A stretch of DNA of 64,000 nucleotides from Chitinophaga nivalis (GTDB lineage Bacteria; Bacteroidota; Bacteroidia; Chitinophagales; Chitinophagaceae), in contig NZ_JAPDNR010000001.1 in NCBI RefSeq assembly GCF_025989125.1, positions 2,090,301-2,154,300 on the forward strand, given 5' to 3'. Under the pieces are notes generated by a model. It was not told the DNA's origin and ran no database searches. It worked only from the letters and a program-made list of their open reading frames with translations. The translations under genes were made by a program, and so were the position numbers. Positions 1 through 7,294 of the stretch are shown one piece after another. The number at the start of each line of letters is the position of its first letter. Positions within the stretch are counted from its first letter, which is position 1.

Positions 1-2
1 TA

Positions 3-623
3 CTCCGACAAACAGCCCAGCAACTGCGGATAGAGAAACAGGCCGCAGAATTAAACTACCTGAAGTCACAGACCAATCCGCACTTTTTGTTTAATACACT
101 AAATAATATATACTCCCTGGCAAGAGATAAGTCGGATCTGGCGCCTGAATCTATTTTGCGGCTGTCGAAGATCTTGCGCTTTATGCTGTATGAAACCAGC
201 GGAAGGTATATTGCGATAGAAGAAGAATTGAAGATCATAGATGACTACATTGCCCTGGAAAAATTGCGCTACGACGACTCCCTGCGGGTGAGCTTTCATC
301 ATAATATAGAAGATCGCAAACAGGCGTTGCCACCGCTGTTGCTGATGCCCCTGGTGGAAAATGCATTTAAACATGGGGTATCCGAGACGAGGAATCAGCC
401 ATTTGTGGATATTCACCTGTCGGTAAACCAGCGGCAATTAACCTTTTATGTGAAAAATTCTACCGAATCATTTCCCGGAGAAAAAGCGGTAAGAGAAAAT
501 ATTGGCCTTTCCAATCTAAGGCGTCAGCTGGAATTGCTTTACACGGATTTCAGTCTGACGGTTCAGCCGGATACGGGGGTGTTTACAGTTACTTTAAATA
601 TCAATCTTGCCAGTCATGTCTAA
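3..623 (+). CDS. LytS-type sensor histidine kinase, C-terminal part (5' end outside window)
   Basis: The frame is open from the window edge, so the N-terminal sensor and membrane part is missing. What remains is the His_kinase domain of the LytS/YehU type: the phospho-acceptor box NPHFLFN lies at nt 78-98, followed by the N box LVENAFKH and a glycine-containing G box (NIGLSNLRRQLELLY). Such kinases phosphorylate LytTR response regulators. The stop codon overlaps the start of the next gene by 8 nt, so the two are translationally coupled and almost surely partners. The sensed signal cannot be inferred because the sensor part is not here. Confidence 0.9.
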   Translation, partial: LRQTAQQLRIEKQAAELNYLKSQTNPHFLFNTLNNIYSLARDKSDLAPESILRLSKILRFMLYETSGRYIAIEEELKIIDDYIALEKLRYDDSLRVSFHHNIEDRKQALPPLLLMPLVENAFKHGVSETRNQPFVDIHLSVNQRQLTFYVKNSTESFPGEKAVRENIGLSNLRRQLELLYTDFSLTVQPDTGVFTVTLNINLASHV

Positions 624-1308
624 GATAAAATGTATTTTAATTGAAGATGAACCTTTGGCGGCGAAGGTGCTATCAGACTATATTTCGGAGGTGCCGTTCC
701 TGGAACTGCAAGGCAAGTTTAAAGATGCTATTCTGGCAACAGATTTTTTACGGACAAACGATACGGATCTTATTTTTTTAGACATTCATCTGCCTAAATT
801 AAAAGGGATGGCTTTTCTGAAAACACTGACCCATCCGCCGGCCATTATTATTACTACTGCCTACCATCAATACGCGGTAGAAGGTTTTGAGCTAAATGTA
901 ACAGACTACCTGTTGAAACCATTTGAGTTTGAACGCTTCTTAGTAGCCGTCACCAAAGTGAAAACCGCATATAGCGAAAAACAAGTGCCCCTCGCGCCCG
1001 CAGAAAATAAAGACTACCTGTTTTTAAATGTGGATAAGAAAAAGGTGAAAGTATTATTTGCGGATATTGTTTACATAGAAAGTCAGCGGGAATACATTAA
1101 GATCGTAACAACCAAAAAAGAATACCTGTCAAAAATGAGTACACATGAGATGGAGCGTTTGTTACCCGGTCATCTTTTTAAACGTATTCACCGGTCATTT
1201 ATCGTGTCTGTCAGCAAGATAGAATCCTATACCGCAGAGATGGTGGAAGTAAATGGTGTGGCTATTCCCATTGGACGAGGATACAAAGAGGTGATAGAAA
1301 ATTTATAG
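616..1308 (+). CDS. LytTR-family response regulator
   Basis: The N-terminal receiver domain has the acidic pair in LIEDEPLA and the phospho-acceptor Asp in LIFLDIHLPK, plus the conserved Lys in LLKPFEFERF. The C-terminal half is a LytTR DNA-binding domain (VYIESQREYIKI, FKRIHRSFIVS). I start at the ATG at 616. A TTG three codons earlier (607) is possible but less likely, because the ATG gives the usual receiver start and a typical 8-nt overlap with the kinase stop. Together with the upstream kinase it forms a LytS/LytTR two-component pair. The target genes are unknown; the convergent terpene synthase next door ends only 5 nt away and is on the other strand. Confidence 0.93.
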   Translation: MSKIKCILIEDEPLAAKVLSDYISEVPFLELQGKFKDAILATDFLRTNDTDLIFLDIHLPKLKGMAFLKTLTHPPAIIITTAYHQYAVEGFELNVTDYLLKPFEFERFLVAVTKVKTAYSEKQVPLAPAENKDYLFLNVDKKKVKVLFADIVYIESQREYIKIVTTKKEYLSKMSTHEMERLLPGHLFKRIHRSFIVSVSKIESYTAEMVEVNGVAIPIGRGYKEVIENL

Positions 1309-1313
1309 CATGG

Positions 1314-2324
1314 TCAGAGATAGGATTCTGTAAATCCATGTTGTCCCGGGGGAATGATGTTATCCTCGTGGTATTTTTTAGTAGCACGTCCCCAGAGATA
1401 GTAGCCAGACATGAGTGTGCTCAGTCCTGTAATGTATAATTGCAGATCCCGGGTTTCCTTTTCGGAGAGATGCAGTATCTGGCTAAGTACTGGTGTTTCC
1501 TGCGCCAGTGACTGGAAGCGGGTACTCCAGTTATCGATCAGCTGGAGGGTAATTTCCAGTGCCGCTGTTTGAGAACAGTGGTGTAGTTGCTGCAGACATG
1601 CCACAATATTGTGTAGCGTGTCGTTGCGGATTTCCTCTTTTCTGAGAGAATGAATATCATTGGCTGCGTCGATGATATCGCAGGTAAGCGTAATCATTTC
1701 CTGTAAAGTATCGATGGATAAGAGCTCCGGGGAAAGCTCATAATGGCCGGTTCGCTCCAGCATATCAATGGCGATGCGCATAAAGCCGGTTTCCCTGCGT
1801 AATACCAGGAAATCTTCCAGGTTTTCAAAGACAGCAGTTGTGCGGTTATGCTCCACTTCCACCACCATGGCTTTCAGGTAGTTTTCCCATGACAGGCAGT
1901 GTCGTGTATACCAGGAAGGAGTAGCACCTGCACGGTTCCTGGAGAAATAGGCCGCATAGGTCTGTACCAATGGCGAATCAGGAAAATGCAGAACAGGATC
2001 ACCCGGCTGCATTAATCGGATCAGATCCTGTATGACTTTTGCCACCTCATCGGTTTGGTTGGCCAGCACACCATCAAACTGATCATCCAGAAACGTGGCA
2101 ATGCAAACAGACAACACCGCAATATCCAGTTCTTCTCCTGTGGCATCCGGATACCAGCGGGCGCCTAATCCCGTGATATCCATGTCGAGATAACGTTTTA
2201 CCGCAGCATCGCTTTTCATCAGTCCACAGGCACGTAACCAGGCTAAGGTGCGTTGGCGAATCCCATCGATATCCACATTTATCCGGGATGGAAATGGAAT
2301 GTTGAGGACTAATTCCTGTATCAT
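1314..2324 (-). CDS. Class I terpene synthase (terpene cyclase family)
   Basis: The 336-aa length fits bacterial single-domain class I terpene synthases. The metal-binding Asp-rich motif DDQFD is at residues 80-84. The second metal motif, an NSE triad NDIHSLRKE, is at 222-230. The Arg-rich diphosphate-sensor stretch FLVLRRETGFM lies between them, and a C-terminal aromatic/basic segment (YLWGRATKKYH) sits where RY motifs occur. These enzymes ionise a prenyl diphosphate (GPP, FPP or GGPP) with Mg2+ and cyclise it. The product cannot be predicted by eye. No prenyltransferase or P450 is adjacent; the only P450 in the window is about 49 kb away beside a second synthase. It lies convergent to the LytTR regulator with a 5-nt gap. 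Confidence 0.9.
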   Translation of the reverse strand: MIQELVLNIPFPSRINVDIDGIRQRTLAWLRACGLMKSDAAVKRYLDMDITGLGARWYPDATGEELDIAVLSVCIATFLDDQFDGVLANQTDEVAKVIQDLIRLMQPGDPVLHFPDSPLVQTYAAYFSRNRAGATPSWYTRHCLSWENYLKAMVVEVEHNRTTAVFENLEDFLVLRRETGFMRIAIDMLERTGHYELSPELLSIDTLQEMITLTCDIIDAANDIHSLRKEEIRNDTLHNIVACLQQLHHCSQTAALEITLQLIDNWSTRFQSLAQETPVLSQILHLSEKETRDLQLYITGLSTLMSGYYLWGRATKKYHEDNIIPPGQHGFTESYL

Positions 2325-2499
2325 AAGCTGTTCAATGGCGTTTCAATAAGCAAGTTAACAGATCATACTGAAATAAAGTGGTAGCGTAGTATCATGGCAG
2401 CGAGGATGTGCATAAGTGAATTGCTGAATCAGTAACTTTATCCAATGAGGGGGAAAGGAGTGATTTCACGGGAATTATAAATAAACGAAATTAAATAGG

Positions 2500-3258
2500 A
2501 TGACAGCTATAACAGGCACAGAAAAAAATAGCCCTTTATTTTCAACGATCATTACGGATTATTGGCGAACGTCCATGTTGAGTGGTGATACGTGCTATCG
2601 TGATGATAACTTTATTGTTACTGTCAACCCGGATCTCGACGAAGATAACCGCGTGATGGTATTGACAATGACCGACGGCGAGGTAATGGTGGTGCTCACA
2701 CCTGCACTGGCAGATAAATTAGGTCTTTACCAACGACAAGATTTGTCGGAGTTGGTTTTTTATCAGCTGCTGAAAGAAGCTGGGGGTGCCCTGCATGGAG
2801 CCGATTATCTTTTTTATTTTTCGGAAGCGGATAAGCAGCTGTTACTGCAGGAAAACGAAGCCGGTAATATACGTCGTTTAACAGCAGCCGATGCGGAAGT
2901 ATTCGCCGCATTTCAGGCGGCTGCTTCAGCGGAGGATCTCGATGGTGCTTATGTGGAATTGGACCATTGGGTGGTATTCGGTGCTTTTGAGCAAAACCGG
3001 TTGGTTTGCGCTGCCAGTATGTATCCCTGGGATGGGCAACGCATCGCAGACCTGGGCGTACTGACGCTGGAGGATTGCAGAGGTAAAGGCTATGCCCGCA
3101 AAGTAGTACGTAGCATTTGTAAATATGCTTATGAACAAGGATACGAACCGCAGTACCGGTGCCAGCTCGATAACCTCGCCTCCGTATCGCTGGCGAAAGC
3201 GGCGGGCGTAACATTGTTTGGACAGTGGGACTTCGTGGCGGCTGATTCCAGGGTGTGA
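2500..3258 (+). CDS. GNAT-family N-acetyltransferase
   Basis: This is a 252-aa protein whose C-terminal half is a GNAT domain. The acetyl-CoA-binding motif A is visible as CRGKGYARKVV, preceded by a beta strand (IADLGVLTLEDC) and followed by a helix and the typical NLASVSLAKAAGV segment. The N-terminal ~110 residues are acidic and resemble the extra domain of two-part GNAT proteins. The substrate is unknown. It is transcribed divergently from the terpene synthase, with a 175-nt shared promoter region. The start ATG is the first in frame; no Shine-Dalgarno sequence is seen, which is normal in Bacteroidota. Confidence 0.85.
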   Translation: MTAITGTEKNSPLFSTIITDYWRTSMLSGDTCYRDDNFIVTVNPDLDEDNRVMVLTMTDGEVMVVLTPALADKLGLYQRQDLSELVFYQLLKEAGGALHGADYLFYFSEADKQLLLQENEAGNIRRLTAADAEVFAAFQAAASAEDLDGAYVELDHWVVFGAFEQNRLVCAASMYPWDGQRIADLGVLTLEDCRGKGYARKVVRSICKYAYEQGYEPQYRCQLDNLASVSLAKAAGVTLFGQWDFVAADSRV

Positions 3259-3367
3259 TAACCGTACGAAGTATGTATGGAGGGGGTGAAAGTAGTACGG
3301 CGGTTGAAGCGTGCGACGCAAGGATGTTACATCGAGCTTCAATGGCCGGGCTCATCATCCTGACTAT

Positions 3368-4825
3368 TTATTTTTTCTTTATCTGCCGGATGTTTTTTTC
3401 CAAAAGGGCTACAGCTAATGTGAGTTCTTTTTCATCTAAAGAAGCAAATCCGAATCGGAAGGCATTTTGTGCAGTATCAATTTTGCTGATGCGGAGTTGA
3501 GGACCAGCGTTTATCTTTTCTACAGCCAGGTGGGGTTTGAGTTTGATCCAGATAGCCATACCGCCGGAAGGTAATGTATAGGAAATGTGCGTACTTAATT
3601 TTTCTTTCAATAAGGTATCCAGAAAATCCCGGCGTTGATGATAACATTTCTTCGCTTTTTTCAGGTGCCGTTTGAGTTCACCTGCTTTTATCAGTGTAGC
3701 TAAGGCATTTTGCATATATCCATCGCCGCCTACGTCAATGGTTTCCCGGAGTGCGGTACATTGTTGAATGAAATTCTTAGGCGCCACAGTAAAGCCTATA
3801 CGAATAGAAGGGTCCAGTACTTTGGAAAAAGAACCAATGTAAATAATATTGCCATTATGCTGTGCACTGGCTAATGGTAGATAAGGTGACGACGTATAAT
3901 GATATTCATAGTCGTAATCATCTTCAATAATAACAAATGAAAATGCTTTGGATAACGCCAGTAATTTCATTCTTCTGTCTACACTCAATGTTACGGTAGT
4001 AGGGTAATGATGATGGGGAATCACATATACCACATTGATTTTTTTCTTTTTACAAATGGCTTCGATGGCATCCGTATCAATACCTTCTTCATCTACCTTC
4101 ACTTCGATGATGTTGGCGCCCGTGCCGGCAAAGGTTTTGTTGGCAATCGGATAATTGGGCTTACCTACAATTACATTGGATGCAGGATTAAGCAGCAGGT
4201 GAGCCGATAAATATATACTCATTTGTGCGCCGTGTGTAATCAACAAATTATCGGTAGTGATATTGAGTCCCCTGGTTTCAGACAAATATGTAGCCAGCTC
4301 CTGCCGGAGATATAACGCTCCCTGGGTATTGCCAATACCTGCTTTTTTAGCGGTGTATTTTCTGGCGGTCAGCGAGCGGTAGGTTTTCAATAGATCATCA
4401 ATGGGCGACAGCCGTACATCCGGATGGCCATCATCTATGATCACCTCGGGTATCGTAGCTACATTCTCATCTGGTGTATTTTTATCTACCAGCCTGAAAG
4501 GCATGCGTAAGTCATTGTCGTAGGGCGCCTGTACATGAGAGGGGCTCCATTTTTTAAACTGCAATAATGGAATGCTTTCAGATACCGCTACGTATTTTCT
4601 GGGAACAATTACAATCCAGTCCTGCGCACTCAGTTCTTCATAGGCGGCAATGACTGTTTTGCGATGTACTCCCAGGATTTTGGCCAGATCACGACTGCCC
4701 GGCAAATGGGTACCAGGTTTTAAAATACCATTGCTGATGGCATGGATGATAGCAACGGCGATTTGCCTGTAAATACTGACTTTACCCTCTTTTTGAATGC
4801 TAATAATATGATTGAATGAAAACAT
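3368..4825 (-). CDS. MocR-type (GntR/aminotransferase fusion) transcriptional regulator
   Basis: The 485-aa protein has a winged-helix GntR domain at residues ~10-80 (SRDLAKILGVHRKTVIAAYEEL) joined to a class I aminotransferase-like domain. The PLP-binding lysine lies in GSFSKVLDPSIRIG, with the conserved DDYDYEY and HHYPT elements before it. MocR regulators sense PLP or an amine/amino-acid metabolite and usually control an adjacent divergent gene. Here that gene is the GNAT acetyltransferase at 4915. The gene ends in a short space after the 2500-3258 acetyltransferase, tail to tail. Its own start codon is only 2 nt from a half-site of the proposed operator, which suggests autoregulation. Confidence 0.93.
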   Translation of the reverse strand: MFSFNHIISIQKEGKVSIYRQIAVAIIHAISNGILKPGTHLPGSRDLAKILGVHRKTVIAAYEELSAQDWIVIVPRKYVAVSESIPLLQFKKWSPSHVQAPYDNDLRMPFRLVDKNTPDENVATIPEVIIDDGHPDVRLSPIDDLLKTYRSLTARKYTAKKAGIGNTQGALYLRQELATYLSETRGLNITTDNLLITHGAQMSIYLSAHLLLNPASNVIVGKPNYPIANKTFAGTGANIIEVKVDEEGIDTDAIEAICKKKKINVVYVIPHHHYPTTVTLSVDRRMKLLALSKAFSFVIIEDDYDYEYHYTSSPYLPLASAQHNGNIIYIGSFSKVLDPSIRIGFTVAPKNFIQQCTALRETIDVGGDGYMQNALATLIKAGELKRHLKKAKKCYHQRRDFLDTLLKEKLSTHISYTLPSGGMAIWIKLKPHLAVEKINAGPQLRISKIDTAQNAFRFGFASLDEKELTLAVALLEKNIRQIKKK

Positions 4826-4827
4826 GT

Positions 4828-4870
4828 TGGACTACATAATTTGTTCAAACTGGACTACAAATGTAGTCCA
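4828..4870. promoter_or_regulatory. Probable MocR operator with divergent promoters
   Basis: The 90-nt divergent region holds a perfect inverted repeat at 4851-4870 (TGGACTACA, two bases AA, TGTAGTCCA). A third copy of the same half-site lies at 4828-4836 in direct orientation, 23 bp (about two helical turns) from the left arm. On the minus strand the palindrome contains TACATTTG (4858-4865), a match to the Bacteroidota -7 consensus TAnnTTTG and correctly placed for the MocR gene. On the plus strand TAGTTTTG (4880-4887) can serve the acetyltransferase, with the palindrome just upstream. A direct-plus-inverted half-site pattern is typical of MocR binding sites. The assignment to this regulator is an inference from position. 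Confidence 0.75.
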
Positions 4871-4914
4871 GCGGGATGGTAGTTTTGTGGCTCAAACAGA
4901 AAATTATTTTAACA

Positions 4915-5364
4915 ATGGATTTCAAAATCAAAAAAGCTACCCTGGAAGATTTGGAAGAGACAGCCGTACTGTTTAACCTGTACCGTATTTTTTACCGCCA
5001 GGAATCGGATGTTGAACGAGGGAAAGCCTTCCTGAAAGCACGTTTGCTGCATAATGAATCGGATATATTCCTGGCTGTAGCTGATGGTAAAGCGGTAGGG
5101 TTTGTACAATTATATAAACTGTTTCACTATACCAAACTGGAAAAGCAGTGGTTACTGAGTGATTTGTTTGTACATCCTGACTATAGAGGAAAAGGTATTT
5201 CTATAGCCCTGATAGACCGGAGTAAACAATGGTGTGAAGAGACTGATGCCTGTGGCCTGATGCTGGAAACGGAAAAAACAAATGACATCGGTAATCAGCT
5301 ATATCCCCGGTGTGGATTTGAATATGATGGTTTACATAATTATTATCACTGGTGGAAAAAATAA
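4915..5364 (+). CDS. GNAT-family N-acetyltransferase, probable MocR target
   Basis: A 149-aa single-domain GNAT protein. The acetyl-CoA loop is HPDYRGKGISIALIDR, followed by LMLETEKTNDIGNQLYPRCGFEYDG, the standard helix and last strands of the fold. I start at the ATG giving MDFKIKKATLEDL, the usual GNAT beginning; the 13 codons upstream would run through the proposed -7 element. It is divergent from the MocR regulator and shares the operator at 4828-4870. MocR/acetyltransferase pairs are frequent, and the regulator's ligand may be the amine substrate. The substrate itself is not predictable from the sequence. Confidence 0.9.
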   Translation: MDFKIKKATLEDLEETAVLFNLYRIFYRQESDVERGKAFLKARLLHNESDIFLAVADGKAVGFVQLYKLFHYTKLEKQWLLSDLFVHPDYRGKGISIALIDRSKQWCEETDACGLMLETEKTNDIGNQLYPRCGFEYDGLHNYYHWWKK

Positions 5365-5401
5365 TAACGCGCCAGCTGGTTTATATGCACACATAATAGG
5401 A

Positions 5402-5436
5402 GCGCGGCTGTCTTCCATATCAGAATACAGCCACGC
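5402..5436 (+). terminator. Hairpin after the acetyltransferase gene
   Basis: Arms 5402-5411 and 5427-5436 pair at 9 of 10 positions around a 15-nt loop. No T-run follows, so termination is uncertain; it may only stabilise the 3' end. Confidence 0.35.
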
Positions 5437-5691
5437 TGTGTGCCATAAGATGTTTACACAAAAGAACGGTGGATGGGAGGTTATCCCATCAGCAATAAGT
5501 AGCGCTATAGCGCCATATAGCGATATGACGAAACAGGTGTGTGAAAGTTATCAGTAAACAATGTTGATAGCAGTCAGGCACATTTATAGCGGTGCGTCGT
5601 TCATTTCTGACAACCTTTTCAGTTGGTCTGTTTTTAGTGTGACAAGATGATAACGACAACTTATTTTCTCCATTCTTGGCAATGGTTTGCT

Positions 5692-5880
5692 TTATGAGCA
5701 GCCATAGCAATAACAATGGTCATTTACGCAGGCACCATAATCGCAATTGGAGAACTGATAGCAATTTCTGTCGCAATAACTTTGCTGACAAGCGAAAGAT
5801 GTTTCATTGGATCCACCACCTTTAACGACTTTCAATTCGTTTCTTGTAAGGCGTTTGCTGGAATCTTTGAGCTTTTTCAT
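5692..5880 (-). CDS. Double-glycine-leader Cys-rich peptide (bacteriocin-like precursor)
   Basis: This 62-aa peptide starts MKKLKDSSKRLTRNELKVV and then KGG. The leader has the hydrophobic/acidic spacing of class II bacteriocin leaders (L..NEL..V.GG) cut by PCAT-type ABC transporter peptidases. Cleavage after Gly22 would leave a 40-residue product with eight cysteines (31, 36, 40, 46, 51, 56, 58, 61), many aromatic residues and a slightly acidic charge. Eight cysteines suggest disulfides, or thioether or other Cys-based modification. No transporter, modifying enzyme or immunity gene is adjacent, so it is an orphan precursor here. Many Bacteroidota genomes hold such scattered GG peptides. It could be a signal or toxin peptide; the function is unknown. 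Confidence 0.75.
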   Translation of the reverse strand: MKKLKDSSKRLTRNELKVVKGGGSNETSFACQQSYCDRNCYQFSNCDYGACVNDHCYCYGCS

Positions 5881-6756
5881 GGTTTGAATTTTAAAGGTTT
5901 AGAAAAGAGTCAGCCGTTGATAGTTGTGGTTTTATAGCGGCTAACGGGTGTACAGGTTGTTGTAATGAAAGAAGGTGTAGAATTTGCAGGTAAACATGGT
6001 AATGCAGACAAAGTGCTACATGGTTGTTTGGAATCCAGGTTGATAATAAAAATAGGTTATCATGCTGCTTTTAGGTTGCATGGGGTAAATAAATTGGTTG
6101 AAGGATAGGGGATTTATCGGTGGTTTTACAGTATAGCCATGGGAGCAATCGTTGGTAGAGCTATTCCTTCCTCTCATTAATTGAAGCTGGCCCGGAATGC
6201 GGAAGGGGATACGTTCGTTTTCGATTTAAACAGTTTATTGAATGATGCCGGATGCGCCGGTTATAAGCCCTACCTTACCATTTAATACCATTTGCTTGTT
6301 GTTTTTGTAAGACAAAGGTGATGCATTATTCAGGGGGGCTGTTGTCCGGATCTCTGATTGTATTTTCCAAATCTCATGCGTGGGATATGCAGTCAGATTT
6401 TAATAAACGTCAACAGCAAGAAAGTGTGGTTTGATAAGCTGGCAGAATTATTCCTTGTATATAAGCTATTTTTTAGTAATTTTATTTAGGGACCCCCAAG
6501 CTAAGTTCATATCGGTTTTCCTTTAAATTACTGTCTGAATCCTCAATTCAGGCGGAACAATCCTTCAGAAGAAAAGGTTTACGTCACATTTTAAGTTATT
6601 AGGTATTCTGGCTGTCAGGTTCTGATGATAATAATTGTAATTACCCACTGGTAAGGTAAATCAGATCAAGGATGAGTAATCTGTCTGTTTCATTTTATTA
6701 AATGTATCCGGTGATTATTCACCATACTTGTCTGATGCGTGTTTTTTATCTTTATC
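5881..6756. other. Gene-poor gap between the GG peptide and the LuxR-type regulator
   Basis: About 880 nt hold no convincing intact gene. The one recognisable item is the AraC C-terminal fossil at 6177-6260. The promoter of the GG peptide should lie in the first ~100 nt, and that of the LuxR-type gene in the last ~100 nt. The stretch is AT-rich and looks like decayed coding sequence. Confidence 0.6.
6177..6260 (-). pseudogene. AraC-family regulator, C-terminal fossil
   Basis: The minus strand encodes 27 residues, including HPASFNKLFKSKTNVSPSAF, ending in TAA. This is the last helix-turn-helix of an AraC/XylS regulator (compare the family pattern F.r.FKk..G.sPs.fR). An in-frame stop immediately precedes the fragment and nothing recognisable lies further upstream, so only the tail of the gene survives. 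Confidence 0.7.
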
Positions 6757-7203
6757 ATGCATTGCGGACTTAATATCAAAATTTCATCTCCCTCAGGACA
6801 AGAAAACAGGGAAGTTGTTTTTTTTGAACCTAAGGAATGGAATACTGATTCGGAGCGGGATCTCATTGCCCGACTGCAGCAATTGTTCCTACTATTGCGT
6901 GCAGAAAGTCATGCTATACACATTCTGATAAAGGTGGAAACCAGCGATGTCATTGGTACTGAAATAACCATACGAAAAAAAATACAACGGGAGCAGGAAA
7001 TATGCTATCCTCAGCTCAGTGCCAGGGAAATTGAAATACTGGGGCTCATCATGAAAGGATATACCAACCAGGAGATAGCCATACAATTGAATATCAGTTT
7101 TGAAACCGTACGCTCGCACCGTAAGAATATCCTGGGGAAAACAGGTGCTAAGAATACCGCGGCCCTTATCCATTATTACCATCAGACCTTTTTCGAGAAA
7201 TGA
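6757..7203 (+). CDS. LuxR/GerE-type helix-turn-helix regulator
   Basis: The C-terminal ~65 residues are a GerE domain: LSAREIEILGLIMKGYTNQE followed by IAIQLNISFETVRSHRKNIL, including the recognition helix. The N-terminal ~80 residues are not a receiver domain (no acidic pocket or phospho-Asp) and match nothing I recognise, so this is a short, stand-alone LuxR-type protein. I start at the ATG at 6757; a GTG at 6739 would add six hydrophobic residues. The gene ends 91 nt before a four-gene cassette in the same direction and is the obvious candidate regulator of that cassette. The link rests on position only. Confidence 0.8.
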   Translation: MHCGLNIKISSPSGQENREVVFFEPKEWNTDSERDLIARLQQLFLLLRAESHAIHILIKVETSDVIGTEITIRKKIQREQEICYPQLSAREIEILGLIMKGYTNQEIAIQLNISFETVRSHRKNILGKTGAKNTAALIHYYHQTFFEK

Positions 7204-7294
7204 TTTCCCCTGATTCACCCTTTAGGGTGATTGTTAACTTTTGGTCTCCGGTCTACTTTTATATTCACATTCCTCACCCTACAATTTCATTTGT

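Noticed and set aside
3255..3500. 81-codon plus-strand frame after the first acetyltransferase
   Set aside because: Its second half lies opposite the MocR gene, which has clear domains; the composition is not protein-like.
5716..5937. 73-codon frame opposite the GG peptide
   Set aside because: The minus-strand peptide has a textbook leader and Cys pattern; the plus frame is its shadow.
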